The position numbers were made by a program, and so were the translations under genes. The notes beneath the pieces were generated by a model. That model was not told the DNA's origin, ran no database searches, and was given only the letters and a program-made list of their open reading frames with translations. From Amycolatopsis sp. MtRt-6 (GTDB taxonomy: Bacteria > Actinomycetota > Actinomycetes > Mycobacteriales > Pseudonocardiaceae), in the NCBI RefSeq assembly GCF_017308975.1, contig NZ_JADWPD010000001.1:124001-188000 (forward strand): a stretch of DNA of 64,000 nt, given 5' to 3'. How positions within the stretch are numbered: position 1 is the stretch's first letter; each line of letters begins with the position of its first letter. Shown in pieces: positions 1 through 8,979 of the stretch.

Positions 1-303
1 GCCGATCAGCCGGCCGATCCGGACGGCCAGCTCGGCAAGCCAGCTCTGCGTGAGCAGGTACGTCGGCCGGCACGGCGGCGCGCCCGGCGCGGGGGTGTAG
101 GCGAGGTGGACGAACGGCTCGGGCAGGCCCTTCCAGGTGATCCCGGCACCGCACAGCACGCGGCCGCCGTCGCCGTTGTTGGACATCGCGATCGGGCGCG
201 GCACCAGGAACCGCACCACGAACAGCGCGAGCGACGTCCCGAACACCCCGAGCCCGAGCCGCGCTTCGGCGCCCAGCTGCCGGTCCGGGGCCTCGAGCTT
301 CAC
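1..303 (-). CDS. Partial multi-membrane protein, N-terminus only
   Basis: The first 101 residues of a protein that runs off the left edge. A GTG start at 303 overlaps the TGA of the upstream GT-C gene by 4 bp (GTGA), so the two are translationally coupled. Residues 18-35 form a hydrophobic helix, followed by the motif [19 protein letters not shown] single N-terminal membrane helix followed by an SNNGDG-type loop is something I associate with large actinobacterial membrane proteins next to envelope glycosyltransferases. I cannot name the family from this fragment. Function is unknown; a role in envelope glycan assembly is inferred only from the coupling to its neighbour. Confidence 0.7.
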   Translation of the reverse strand, partial: MKLEAPDRQLGAEARLGLGVFGTSLALFVVRFLVPRPIAMSNNGDGGRVLCGAGITWKGLPEPFVHLAYTPAPGAPPCRPTYLLTQSWLAELAVRIGRLIG

Positions 304-2105
304 GAAGGACAGGGTACGTAGCGGAAGTCCGGGCCCTTGTCGAGGTCGGCGACCAGGGACTTCGCCTGTTCCGCCCGCGGGTACACCGAGACCCAGTACG
401 GCGTGCCGACGCGGCGGAAGGTCGCGACCTCGTACTTGCCCGCGTAGACCGGGTCGATCGCGCAGTGCTGGCGGTCGTCGTAGCCACCGTCGGCGGGCAC
501 GGCGAGGGTCGGGCGGCGGCCGTTGACCACGTAGTCGTAGTCGATCGCGACGCCGTCGACGTGCCGTCCCTCGCGGGCGATGTGGTCGTCGGTGCGGCCG
601 AGGACGTCGATGATGAGCAGCTGGCCACCGTGGGCGGCGAGCGCGCCGGGCGCGGCCCCGCTGACCACCGACCCGGGCGGCAGGTAGTCGCCCAGCCAGC
701 CGCCGATCTCGGCGAGCTCGGTGCCGTGCGCGTGCCAGTTGCGCACGCGGTCGAGCATTTCCGGGCTGAACACCGACACGAAGACCGCGATGCCGGCCAG
801 CCCGCAGGCGGCCACCGGAACCAGCCGCGGCGCGACCGGCTTCGGCGTCGGCGACGGTTTGTCGACGACACCCGCGGTCAGCACGCCGTAGACCCCAACG
901 GCGGCGACGGCCAGCAGCGGCGGGACCGGGGCCAGCAGCCGCCACGACGGGCCCGAGTCGCCGCCGACGAGCACCGCGGCCGCGGCCAGCCCGGCGGCGA
1001 TCGCGAACAGCAGCCAGAGCAGGGCCCTGGCTTCGATGGCTGTGCCGACCGAGGTTTCGCCCTGCCCCGAAAGGCGGGTTGTGCCGGGGGTCTCGCCCCG
1101 AGCGCCCGCGAGGCGGGCTGTGCCAACCGGCGGCTCGGCCACCCCCAACCCCCGAGCCGCGGCTGTCACATCCGGGGCCTCTGCCAAGCGGGCCGTGGGG
1201 CGGCGCAGCAGCAGCGCGACCGCGGCGACCAGGCCGAGCAGCAGGAAACCCTGGTGCGCCAGCGCGAACCCGGACAGGTACGGCCAGCCGTCGGCGAGGT
1301 GCCCGCCGAGCGGCCCGCCGAGCTTCGCGGCCAGCGGGGCGGGGAGGAAGTGCTGGTAGAACGTCGCGCGCCAGGCCAGCCGCGGGACGAGGAAGACGAG
1401 CGCGCCCAGCGCGTACGCGACCGGGGCCCACCAGCTGTGCTTCTCCTTGACCGCGGCGCCGACCAGCCACAGACCGGCCAGCACGGCGACCACCAGGCCT
1501 TCCGGGCTGGTCATCACGGCGAAGGCGACGAGCACCCCGGCGACCACCGGGCGGCGCGCGGCGAGCGCGTAACCGACAGCCAGCACGAGCAGCACGAACA
1601 GCGGGACCTCGGAACCCGACGCCCCGTAGACGGCGAGGCCGCCGGCGCTCGCGGTGAGCACCGCGGCGGCCACCCCGATCGCGGGCCGCGGCTCGGCGCC
1701 CTCCGGCCTGGCCGCGGCGACGATCCGGTTGACCAGGAAGCAGGACAGGAGCACGCAGGCCAGCGCGGCGAGGACGCTCAAGACGACGGCCGTGGTGCGG
1801 ATGTCGGCGCCGAACGCGGCGCGCGGCAGGGCGATCAGCACCAGCCAGAGGAAGTTCGTGTACCCCTCGACGCGTTCGCCGGGGTTGAAGACCGGGCCGT
1901 TGCCGTCGGCGATGTTCTGCGCGTAGCGGAAGGTGACGAGCGCGTCCTCGGTGACGGTCGCGAACAGCAGCTGGTGCAGCAGCGAAAGGCCGAGCGTCAG
2001 GATGAGGACGAAGGCGCGCCGGCCGCGGTCGGCGTCGAGGCTGTGCCAGGTCAGCACCACGACCGCGGCGACGACCAGCCACGCCACCACGACCGCGTAG
2101 ACCAC
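300..2105 (-). CDS. GT-C type membrane glycosyltransferase (AftB-like)
   Basis: 601 residues with about ten hydrophobic helices. After the first helices comes the acidic outer loop '[19 protein letters not shown]' followed by [17 protein letters not shown], the pattern of polyprenyl-phosphate-sugar GT-C enzymes such as the mycobacterial terminal arabinofuranosyltransferase Aft[17 protein letters not shown] matches the second conserved R..YYG..LP...AK loop, and a soluble C-terminal domain begins near residue 480 ([17 protein letters not shown]). It would transfer a lipid-linked sugar to cell-wall glycan on the outer membrane face. Residues about 300-356 are a low-complexity insertion with 13-residue repeats, unlike the family. 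The exact sugar is unknown. Overlaps the downstream partial gene by 4 bp. Confidence 0.75.
   Translation of the reverse strand: MVYAVVVAWLVVAAVVVLTWHSLDADRGRRAFVLILTLGLSLLHQLLFATVTEDALVTFRYAQNIADGNGPVFNPGERVEGYTNFLWLVLIALPRAAFGADIRTTAVVLSVLAALACVLLSCFLVNRIVAAARPEGAEPRPAIGVAAAVLTASAGGLAVYGASGSEVPLFVLLVLAVGYALAARRPVVAGVLVAFAVMTSPEGLVVAVLAGLWLVGAAVKEKHSWWAPVAYALGALVFLVPRLAWRATFYQHFLPAPLAAKLGGPLGGHLADGWPYLSGFALAHQGFLLLGLVAAVALLLRRPTARLAEAPDVTAAARGLGVAEPPVGTARLAGARGETPGTTRLSGQGETSVGTAIEARALLWLLFAIAAGLAAAAVLVGGDSGPSWRLLAPVPPLLAVAAVGVYGVLTAGVVDKPSPTPKPVAPRLVPVAACGLAGIAVFVSVFSPEMLDRVRNWHAHGTELAEIGGWLGDYLPPGSVVSGAAPGALAAHGGQLLIIDVLGRTDDHIAREGRHVDGVAIDYDYVVNGRRPTLAVPADGGYDDRQHCAIDPVYAGKYEVATFRRVGTPYWVSVYPRAEQAKSLVADLDKGPDFRYVPCPS
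1041..1157. repeat. 39-bp tandem repeat inside the GT-C gene
   Basis: Three copies with period 39 begin with TGTGCC at 1041, 1080 and 1119. The first two share TGTGCC at the start, a TCGCCC-containing middle and an AGGCGGG end; the third diverges after TGTGCCAACCGGCGG. Because 39 is a multiple of three, the coding frame is kept. On the minus strand the units read as 13-residue repeats of the form GTxRLxGxxGETxx. The repeat lies in an insertion covering roughly 1036-1200. Confidence 0.75.
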
Positions 2106-2267
2106 CCGGCCCCCTCCAGCTCTTCGCCGCGCCCACTCGGCCGGCTTCTCGGGCAGGTTATCGATCGTCGGCGGCGAGGCGTTTCCCGTGGACCGGCCAC
2201 TCGGCCCTAATGGGGGTTGATCACTTCGCCGGCGACAGTCAAGCAGGGAAATTCACCTGCCAGAATA

Positions 2268-2279
2268 ACCCGATCGGGT
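2268..2279. promoter_or_regulatory. 12-bp palindrome in divergent promoter region
   Basis: ACCCGATCGGGT is a perfect palindrome in the 269-bp gap between the divergent GT-C gene (starts 2105) and the DUF6541 gene (starts 2375). A partial second copy of its core, CCGATCGGGGT, occurs about 45 bp to the right. The placement suits a shared operator, but no regulator is evident nearby. Apart from this I see no gene in the gap. Confidence 0.35.
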
Positions 2280-2374
2280 GTTGCCGCTGCGGGTTGAAGT
2301 GACGTCTTGAAAAAACGCCGATCGGGGTACCGGCCCGCCGCGTCGCACCGGTCATTTCCGGCTTAGTCTCCAGC

Positions 2375-4261
2375 GTGCTCTCCGCCAGCATCGCCATTGT
2401 CGTCATCGCCGCGCCCGGCCTCGCCATCGGTGCCGCCGCGGGTTTGCGCGGCTGGGTCCTGGCCGGGATGGCGCCGTTGCTGAGCTACGCCGCCGGCGGG
2501 CTGACCGGCCCGTGGGCCGCGGCGGCCGGGCTGCCGTTCACGCCGCTGATCTACGCCGCCGCGACCGTCGTGTTCGCCGCGACCGCCTTCGGTGTCCGGA
2601 GGTTCACGGTGCGCCGACGGTCACCCGAGCCCGAACCGGCACTGTGGGCGAGACGCGGGAATCTCGCCGTACTGGCCTGCCTCCTCGCGGCGGCGCTGAT
2701 CGGCGGCTGGGCGACGCTGCTCGGGCTGGGCCGCATCGGCGCGTTGCCCCAGGGGTTCGACGCGGTCTACCACGGCAACGCCGTCCGCTACATCGCCGAC
2801 ACCGGCGACGGCAGCCTGTTCGGCACGGGCCACGTGAACTGGTACGGCGACGCGGCGCCGGTGTTCTACCCCAACGCCTACCACCTGCTGGCGTCGGTGA
2901 CGTACCGGCTCGGCGGCGCGTCGATCCCCGAGACACTGGACGCGAACACCCTGCTGCTGCCGGGGCTGCTGGCGTTGTCGCTGGTGACGCTGGTGCGGGA
3001 GTTCCGCGGCCGGGCGGTGCTGGCGGGCGCGGTGGCGCTGACGGCCGTGGCGGCGGTGACGGGGGTCTACGAGTCGATGGGCCGCGGGCCGCTGCTGCCG
3101 TTCGCGCTGGGCGTGGCGCTGACGCCGCCGGCCGCGGTGGCGCTGCGGCGGTACCTGGAGCGGTCCGCGCCGGACACCGCGCTGGTCCTGGTGCTGGCCG
3201 CGGTGGGGTTGCTGTGCATCCACTCGTCGACGTTGTTCGGCGGGATCCTGTTCGCCGGGCCCCTGCTGGTCCAGCGCCGGCTCGCGGGGTGGCGCCGGCT
3301 CGGCCGCGATCTGCTGGCGCTGCTGCCGATCGCGGCGGTGTCGCTGCTGGTGGCGTGGCTGCAGCTGTTCGGCGCGCTGGGGCTGGCAACGGGCTCGCTG
3401 CCGTACTACGGCTGGCCGAGCGAGTACCGCGCGTCGACGGCGTTGGGTGCCCTGCTGGGGTTCCAGCACTTCGAGCCGCACCCGCAGGTGTGGCTGTCGG
3501 TGGCGTTGTTCCTGGGGATCGTGTTCTTCGCGCGGGCCGGCGAGCTGCGCTGGATCGGCCTGACGGCGTTGGTCACGGGCCTGGCCTACGTGGCGGTGGC
3601 GTCGTCGAACACGCCGATCGTGATGGCGCTGTCCCGGCCGTGGTGGGACGACCCGTACCGGTTCTTCTCGATGGCGGCGGTCCCGCTGTCGGTGCTGGCG
3701 GCCCACGGCCTGGCCTCGACACAGGCGTGGCTGCGTGACCGGCTGCCGTCCCGGGTGCCGCCGGTGGCTCTCGCGGCGGTGGTGCTGGGCGGGTTCGTGC
3801 TGCTTTCGAACGGGCTGTACGTCCGGTCCAACGGGGCCTGGGTGTACCAGGGCTACCAGGCGGCGGACCCGTCCGCTTTGCGGGTGACACCCGGCGAGCA
3901 GACCGCGATGGAGCGCCTCGGCTCGCTGGCCGCGCCGGGCGAGTGGGCGATGAACGACCGGTTCGACGGAACCGCGTGGACTTACGCCTTGACGGGAATT
4001 CGAACGGTCGCCGCGCATTTCGACGAAACTTCACCGCCGCGGGACGCGGTGTTGCTGGCGGATCGCTTTCGAAACTATTCGACGGACCCGGCGGTGCGGG
4101 CGGCGGTCCGGCGGTTGAACATTCATTGGGTGATTCTGGGAAAGCCGTCGACCGAACCGGGCAAGCCCTATCAGTCGGGGCTGGCCGGTTTGGCGGGCGA
4201 GCCGTTCCTGACGGAGGTCTACCGCAACCCGGACGCGGTGATCTACCGGCTGACGCCCTGA
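2375..4261 (+). CDS. DUF6541-type multi-membrane protein
   Basis: 628 residues starting at a GTG. It has more than ten hydrophobic helices and the region LPQGFDAVYHGNAVRYIADTGDGS followed by FYPNAYHLLASVTYRLGG, which I recognise from the large actinobacterial DUF6541 membrane family. These look like GT-C glycosyltransferases, with an acidic first loop and a soluble C-terminal part (here from about residue 520: GEWAMNDRFDGTAWTYALTGIRT). Activity is not established for the family as far as I know. It is divergent from the GT-C gene at 2105 and convergent with the flippase-like gene at 5282, separated from the latter by a hairpin. A role in envelope glycan assembly is inferred from neighbours. 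Confidence 0.7.
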   Translation: MLSASIAIVVIAAPGLAIGAAAGLRGWVLAGMAPLLSYAAGGLTGPWAAAAGLPFTPLIYAAATVVFAATAFGVRRFTVRRRSPEPEPALWARRGNLAVLACLLAAALIGGWATLLGLGRIGALPQGFDAVYHGNAVRYIADTGDGSLFGTGHVNWYGDAAPVFYPNAYHLLASVTYRLGGASIPETLDANTLLLPGLLALSLVTLVREFRGRAVLAGAVALTAVAAVTGVYESMGRGPLLPFALGVALTPPAAVALRRYLERSAPDTALVLVLAAVGLLCIHSSTLFGGILFAGPLLVQRRLAGWRRLGRDLLALLPIAAVSLLVAWLQLFGALGLATGSLPYYGWPSEYRASTALGALLGFQHFEPHPQVWLSVALFLGIVFFARAGELRWIGLTALVTGLAYVAVASSNTPIVMALSRPWWDDPYRFFSMAAVPLSVLAAHGLASTQAWLRDRLPSRVPPVALAAVVLGGFVLLSNGLYVRSNGAWVYQGYQAADPSALRVTPGEQTAMERLGSLAAPGEWAMNDRFDGTAWTYALTGIRTVAAHFDETSPPRDAVLLADRFRNYSTDPAVRAAVRRLNIHWVILGKPSTEPGKPYQSGLAGLAGEPFLTEVYRNPDAVIYRLTP

Positions 4262-4267
4262 GCCGAG

Positions 4268-4302
4268 GGTTGTCCACATGTGCGTAAGGGCTGTGGACAA
4301 CC
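4268..4302. terminator. Bidirectional hairpin between convergent genes
   Basis: GGTTGTCCACA (4268-4278) and TGTGGACAACC (4292-4302) pair perfectly over 11 bp with a 13-nt loop. The site lies 7 bp after the stop of the DUF6541 gene and 15 bp after the stop of the facing flippase gene, the position expected of a shared terminator. There is no T-run, which is normal in high-GC actinobacteria. The same bases form DnaA-box-like words, listed separately. Confidence 0.55.
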
Positions 4303-4311
4303 GGTGGACAA
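4270..4311. other. Cluster of three DnaA-box-like sequences
   Basis: TTGTCCACA (4270-4278, plus strand), the same word inverted as TGTGGACAA (4292-4300), and GGTGGACAA (4303-4311, one mismatch). TTGTCCACA is the DnaA-box form known from high-GC actinomycetes. Three copies in 42 bp look non-random, but there is no dnaA or dnaN here, so this is not the chromosomal origin. It could titrate DnaA or simply be a terminator with this sequence. Confidence 0.5.
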
Positions 4312-4316
4312 CCGGC

Positions 4317-5282
4317 TCAGGCGGTGACCACCGGGCGGGCCGAGCGGGCGGCGACCGCCGCGAAGCCGGCCGTCAGGAGGTCGGCCACCGTGAACATCAC
4401 CCGGGAGGCCACCGCGAACGCCGTGGCCTGGCCGACCGTGAGGCCGCTGGCCGTCAGGACCGCGACCTGGGCCACCTCGCGGACACCGACGCCGCTGGGG
4501 AGGATGAACGCGAACGTGCCCACCGTCATCGCCACGGCCATCGCGCCCACGCACAGCACGAAGCCGCCGAGGCCCGGGGTGCCCACCGAGTTGGCCAGCA
4601 GCCACAGGTGGACGCCCTGCAGGCACCAGGCCGCCGTCGAGGCGCCGAAGACCTTGCCGATCACCGCCCAGCCCAGTGGGTGGGCCAGCGGCGGGCGGCG
4701 GAGGATCCGCAGGACGAGCGAGGTGCCCCAGGTGAGGATCTTCGGGTGCAACATCGCCAGGCCGAGCGGGATGAGCACGAACAGCCACAGCGCCCGCGGG
4801 CTGTTGCTGAACACCGCCGGCGCCGCCAGCAGCGACACCACCAGCGCCGACACCACGCCCACGCCGAGCTGGATCAGGGAGCCGGTGAAGATGCGGGCGC
4901 GGGCGAGGCCCGCCTTGCGGCCCAGCTCCATCTGCAGCAGGTACGCCCAGACCGAGCCCGGCACGTACTTGCCGAGCGAGCCGACCAGGCAGATCTGGGC
5001 GCCGCGGGCGTAGCCGATGGGCGCGCCGAGGTCGTCGACCATCACCTGCCAGCCCCAGGTCGACACCAGGATCGCCGCGACCAGGGCGACCAGGCTCAGC
5101 AGGGACGACTCCCAGGCGACGTCCCGCAGGGTGTGCCAGAACTCGCCCCAGTTGGCCGCCAGCTGCTTCGCCGCGAAGCCGAGGACCAGCAGGATCGCCA
5201 CCCAGCGGACGACGTCGAGGATCTTCGCCCTGGTGGACTTCGGCTGCTTTCCCGCAGCCGGCAGGTCCTCAACTGTCGTCAT
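4317..5282 (-). CDS. Flippase-like / LPG-synthase-type membrane protein
   Basis: 321 residues with about eight hydrophobic helices and the signature GSLGKYVPGSVWAYLLQMELGRKAG, typical of the membrane domain shared by MprF/AglD-type proteins (lysylphosphatidylglycerol synthase TM region, UPF0104). Such domains flip or handle lipid-linked polar groups; no aminoacyl-transferase domain is fused here. It is the last gene of the seven-gene operon that starts at 10672, 12 bp after luxC-like. That placement suggests it moves the lipid or glycolipid product of the acyl-ACP/LuxEC cassette across the membrane; this is inference. Confidence 0.75.
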   Translation of the reverse strand: MTTVEDLPAAGKQPKSTRAKILDVVRWVAILLVLGFAAKQLAANWGEFWHTLRDVAWESSLLSLVALVAAILVSTWGWQVMVDDLGAPIGYARGAQICLVGSLGKYVPGSVWAYLLQMELGRKAGLARARIFTGSLIQLGVGVVSALVVSLLAAPAVFSNSPRALWLFVLIPLGLAMLHPKILTWGTSLVLRILRRPPLAHPLGWAVIGKVFGASTAAWCLQGVHLWLLANSVGTPGLGGFVLCVGAMAVAMTVGTFAFILPSGVGVREVAQVAVLTASGLTVGQATAFAVASRVMFTVADLLTAGFAAVAARSARPVVTA

Positions 5283-5294
5283 CGACGGCTCTCC

Positions 5295-6539
5295 TCAGGC
5301 CTGGACCGTGACCAGGCGGCTGAACTCGGAGAGCAGATCGTAGCCGTCCCACACCGCGGAGAAGGTCAGGGCGGAGCCGAAGGGCACGATCCGGTCGACG
5401 CCGCGGCCCGCGAGCTCGTGCGCGAACGCCGTCAGCTCCTCGGCCGTGAAGCCGAACTGGCTGACCGTCTGGTCCTTGCGGAGGACGATCGGCACCAGAT
5501 CGGACAAAGAGGACACCCGCGCGTTCGCGAACGTGCCGGCGCCGAGCCACTCGCGCGGCAGCACCGCCGGGTCGGCCAGCTCCAGCGTCGCCAGGCCGTT
5601 GCCCTGGAACTCGATCTCCTTGACCAGGCCGTCGACCGCCGCGCCGTACGCCGAGACGCGCTTCTGGACCGCCATCGCGGGCTCGGTGACGTGCTGCTTC
5701 GTCTCCAGCACCGCGGCCAGCAGCGTCCGGAATTCCTGGCCCGCGGCTTGCGCACCGGCCTCGTCGCCGACCCAGAACACCGCGCGCGGGGACGAGCAGG
5801 CGGCCTGGTCGAACCAGTACGAGTCGTTGTAGAAGCCCTCGGCGGCCGCGCGACGCTCTTCCGCGGACGCGCGCTGCCAGCCCGCCACCGAGGCGACGGC
5901 GAAGGACGAGCGGTCCGGGAACGTCAGGTCACGCGCGTGCGGCGCGAGCGGGTACTTCCGCAGCGCGGCGACCGAGCCGTCGCCGCCCCAGATGACGCGC
6001 AGGTCGGCGGCCAGCGACAGGGCGCCGCTCACCTCGTCGCTGCGGTCGTACGTCACCATGCGCTGGGTCGCCCGGATGGCGTCCGCCACCGAGGAGTCCA
6101 CTTCGGACAGTGCCGCGTTCAGCGCCTCCAGCACCGCCTCGGCGGCCCCGGCCGAGCGCGACGAGACCCGCACGACGTTGTGGTTGCCGGCCAGCGCGGA
6201 CAGCGCCCACGAGTAGACGAAGATCGTGTCGACGTTCGCCGGCGGCACGTGGAACACCAGCCCGCGCGGGAACCGCAGCGCATTGCCCGAAGCGTCCAGA
6301 GTGGACAGCGCCTTGGCGATTTCGCCCTTGCGCAGGAAGAAGCCGAGCGACGCCAGCTCCGGGAACCGGCGCGCGGTGGCCGGGGCCAGCAGCTTGCGGG
6401 CGAACTTCGTGACGAACTCGACGACGCGCGGGTCGCCCACGCGCAGCCGGCCGCCCGGTGGCTCGGCGCGCAGCTCCTCGACCAGGGAAGCGACCGGAAC
6501 CGAATCCCCCAAGGGGAAACGCTGAGTCAGAGAGGTCAC
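5295..6539 (-). CDS. LuxC-like acyl-CoA/acyl-ACP reductase
   Basis: 414 residues from a GTG at 6539 that overlaps the luxE-like stop by 4 bp. The open frame extends further upstream but only as a shadow of luxE, so the coupled GTG is the better start. The protein matches the LuxC family: PPANVDTIFVYSWALSALAGNHNVVRVSSRS in the nucleotide-binding half and WFDQAACSSPRAVFWVG, whose Cys (about 248) is the likely acyl-thioester nucleophile. LuxC proteins reduce an activated fatty acid to an aldehyde with NADPH, receiving acyl groups from LuxE. No luciferase genes are present, so the aldehyde must serve another purpose, probably in envelope biosynthesis. Confidence 0.88.
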   Translation of the reverse strand: MTSLTQRFPLGDSVPVASLVEELRAEPPGGRLRVGDPRVVEFVTKFARKLLAPATARRFPELASLGFFLRKGEIAKALSTLDASGNALRFPRGLVFHVPPANVDTIFVYSWALSALAGNHNVVRVSSRSAGAAEAVLEALNAALSEVDSSVADAIRATQRMVTYDRSDEVSGALSLAADLRVIWGGDGSVAALRKYPLAPHARDLTFPDRSSFAVASVAGWQRASAEERRAAAEGFYNDSYWFDQAACSSPRAVFWVGDEAGAQAAGQEFRTLLAAVLETKQHVTEPAMAVQKRVSAYGAAVDGLVKEIEFQGNGLATLELADPAVLPREWLGAGTFANARVSSLSDLVPIVLRKDQTVSQFGFTAEELTAFAHELAGRGVDRIVPFGSALTFSAVWDGYDLLSEFSRLVTVQA

Positions 6540-7588
6540 GCCGCCGCTCCCGAGAACGTGTCGGAGCACCCGCGGGCCTCCGCCTTCGGCAGCCGCCCGA
6601 GCACGGAGAAGTGCTTGCCCGGCCAGTCGCCGTCGTCGATGCCGTTGTAGACGCCCAGGTCTTCGGTCAGCAGCACGTGCCCCGGGTAGGACCGCGGCAG
6701 CGTCGAGACGACCTCGATCACGCCCGGCTCCCCGACCGGCTGCTCTTCCCACGTCTCCGGGTTCCGGATGACGACGTCGGCGAAGTCCGGGCAGTACAGC
6801 GAGTTGCCGGACGGGCCCTCGAGGAACACCGTGCCGATCTGCTCGATCATCCCGTAGTAGTTGTGGACCCGGGTGAGCCCGGTGTCCTCTTTGAAGCGCC
6901 GCCGGAACTCGGTGTTGTCGACCGCGCGGTCGATCAGCTTCTTCCAGCCACCGCTGTGGATGAGAATCCCGTTCGACAGGTCGAGCCCGTGGTCGCGCGC
7001 GACCTCGTACAGGTACAGCCACACCATGAACGTGAAGCCGAAGATCAGGAAGGGCTTGTCGCCGTACTCGGCGAGGAACTTCTTGACCGCTTCGACGTCC
7101 GGCTGGTCGTTTTCGTCGAGCACGTACGTGTGCTTGCGGCCGAAGTTCGCCATGCCCAGCACACCCGCGCCGCGGGCGGAGAACGACCGGCGGTTCTTGA
7201 TGATGCCGATCGTGTCGACCATCAGCATCGGCAGCCGCTCGCCGCCGAGGACCTCCTGCAGGGTCGCGCCCAGCTGCTTGGTCTGCGCGCCCGCCGCCTC
7301 CTTGTCGAGGTAGATCCGGGACGCGCCGGCGCCGGTGGTGCCCGACGACGTCAGCGTCTTGAAGACCTCGCTGTCCGGGACGGACTTGAGGTCGTGCGTC
7401 TTGAACATCCGCACCGGCAGCCACGGCAGGTCGGCGATCGAGCCGAACGACGCGGAAGGCTCGATCCCCAGCGACGACAGAATCCGTTCGTAGCCTTCGG
7501 AATTCGCCCGGTGGTGAGCGGTGAGCGAAGCCAGCTCGGGCAGCAGCAAGGCTTCCCGGTCGGCCTGCGACCGCGTGAACACACTCAT
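6536..7588 (-). CDS. LuxE-like acyl-protein synthetase
   Basis: 350 residues. The adenylation-type loop TSSGTTGAGASRIYLDKEAA (about residues 88-107) and RVHNYYGMIEQIGTVFLEGP are characteristic of LuxE/PaaK-like acyl-protein synthetases. The C-terminal RGCSDTFSG carries a Cys (341) in the position where LuxE proteins accept the acyl group before passing it to LuxC. It activates a carboxylic acid with ATP and holds it as a thioester. It overlaps the ligase upstream and the luxC-like gene downstream by 4 bp each, so the three are almost certainly co-translated. Confidence 0.88.
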   Translation of the reverse strand: MSVFTRSQADREALLLPELASLTAHHRANSEGYERILSSLGIEPSASFGSIADLPWLPVRMFKTHDLKSVPDSEVFKTLTSSGTTGAGASRIYLDKEAAGAQTKQLGATLQEVLGGERLPMLMVDTIGIIKNRRSFSARGAGVLGMANFGRKHTYVLDENDQPDVEAVKKFLAEYGDKPFLIFGFTFMVWLYLYEVARDHGLDLSNGILIHSGGWKKLIDRAVDNTEFRRRFKEDTGLTRVHNYYGMIEQIGTVFLEGPSGNSLYCPDFADVVIRNPETWEEQPVGEPGVIEVVSTLPRSYPGHVLLTEDLGVYNGIDDGDWPGKHFSVLGRLPKAEARGCSDTFSGAAA

Positions 7589-8979
7589 ACCTGCCCCTCC
7601 AAAGTCCGGTAGTCGATCTTGCCGCTGGCCAGCAGCGGCACGGTGTCGATCGGGCGGACGTCGAACCCGCTGGCGTGCAGGTGCAGCCGCTCGGACAGCG
7701 CCCGGGACGCGTCCTTGCAGATGTCTTTGTCCGCTCCTTCGGCGAACAGCACGACCTTGTCGCCGGCCGCGACCGCGGCCACCACGTCGATCCCGACCGC
7801 CGCCGTGCGGACGGCCTGCTCGAGATCGTCGAGGCTGACGCGGTTGCCGAAGACTTTGCCGATGCGCTTGAGCCGCCCGGTGATGAACAGGTAGCCCTCT
7901 TCGTCGAGGTACCCGAGGTCACCGGTGGCCAGCACGCCGCCGTATTCGTCGCCCTTGGCCAGTCCGGACTCGTCGTCCGCATAGCCCATCATCACGTTGG
8001 GCCCACGGTAGACGACCTCACCGACAATTTTCGGGTGCGTGGTCTCCGAACCGTCGTCGCGACGGACGGCGAACTTCCCGCCCGGCAGCGCCGGCCCGGC
8101 GGAACCGAGCTTTTCGGCCAGTTTTTCGGCGGGCACCGTCGTCATCCGCGGCGCCGCCTCGGTCTGGCCGTACATGACGTACATCCGGCCGCCGACGGCC
8201 AGCATCTTCTCGTTGAACTCGGCGACCAGGTCGTCGCGCAGCTTCCCGCCGGCCTGCGTCAACGTGCGCAGCGTCGGGTACTTCGCGGGGTCGAACTTGA
8301 GCCGCCGCAGCATTTCGTAGTGGTACGGGACACCCGAAAGCGAAGTGACGCCGTAGGTGTTCACCGCGTCCCAGAAGCCGCGGCCGAGCACGCCGGACGG
8401 CTCGATCACGACGGTCGCGTCCCGCACCAGGTGCGAGTTCAGCACCGACAGGCCGTAGCTGTAGTGCAGCGGCAGGCAAGTGGGTGCGACCTCGTCGGCG
8501 TCGATGTGCAGCACCTGCGCGATGGCGTCGGCGTTGGCCAGGATCGCCTGCCGCGAGAGCCGGACGAGCTTGGGGTTGCCGGTCGAGCCGCTGGTCGGCA
8601 GCAGGACGGCCAGGTCGGGGTGCGGGATGACGCCGTCGGCCGAGTCGCGGACCCAGTCGGCGCCGCGCACGGAGTAACCGGATGGCGCGTCACCCGAAGC
8701 CGAGAGCACAGCCGCGGGGCGGAAGCGCGAGACCAGCCCGGCCAGCACGTCGGCGTCCAGAGCCGGGTCGATCAGCGCGATCGCCCGCCGGGATTCGAAC
8801 GCGCCCAGGTAGGTCAGCACGCTGTCGAGGTCGATCGACATCCGCGCGAACACGACGCCGGTGGGCAGCGCCGCCAGCTTCTCCATCGCGCGGCCGACCT
8901 CGGCCGACAGTTCCGCGCCCGCCAGCGTGCGGCCCCCGGCCACATCCACCAGCCGAGCCCCCGCACCCAGCAACGTCAC
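7585..8979 (-). CDS. AMP-dependent acyl synthetase/ligase
   Basis: 464 residues, shorter than the 500-550 usual for the ANL superfamily. The P-loop-like motif LPTSGSTGNPK is near residue 127, followed by MYGQTEAAPRM (A5-type motif) and TGDLGYLDEEGYLFITGRLKRIGKVFGNRVSLDDLE, the hinge to a small C-terminal domain. The final KIDYRTLEG contains the probable catalytic Lys. It forms an acyl-adenylate and probably loads the acyl carrier protein two genes upstream. Overlaps its SDR neighbour by 4 bp. Substrate unknown; the shortened N-terminus suggests a small or unusual acid. Confidence 0.87.
   Translation of the reverse strand: MTLLGAGARLVDVAGGRTLAGAELSAEVGRAMEKLAALPTGVVFARMSIDLDSVLTYLGAFESRRAIALIDPALDADVLAGLVSRFRPAAVLSASGDAPSGYSVRGADWVRDSADGVIPHPDLAVLLPTSGSTGNPKLVRLSRQAILANADAIAQVLHIDADEVAPTCLPLHYSYGLSVLNSHLVRDATVVIEPSGVLGRGFWDAVNTYGVTSLSGVPYHYEMLRRLKFDPAKYPTLRTLTQAGGKLRDDLVAEFNEKMLAVGGRMYVMYGQTEAAPRMTTVPAEKLAEKLGSAGPALPGGKFAVRRDDGSETTHPKIVGEVVYRGPNVMMGYADDESGLAKGDEYGGVLATGDLGYLDEEGYLFITGRLKRIGKVFGNRVSLDDLEQAVRTAAVGIDVVAAVAAGDKVVLFAEGADKDICKDASRALSERLHLHASGFDVRPIDTVPLLASGKIDYRTLEGQV

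Noticed and set aside
465-2210. Long open frame on the strand opposite the GT-C gene
   Set aside because: Composition is Arg/Gly/Asp/Gln-rich with no recognisable motif; it mirrors the real gene's third-position GC bias. Similar long antisense frames occur opposite most genes here.
5295-7588. Bioluminescence (lux) operon
   Set aside because: luxC- and luxE-like genes are present but luxA, luxB and a luxD thioesterase are not; the genes sit in an envelope-glycan context.
5295-7982. 895-codon frame that would fuse LuxC to an upstream domain
   Set aside because: Upstream of 6539 the frame is a shadow of luxE and the ligase gene; the GTGA overlap gives a natural start.
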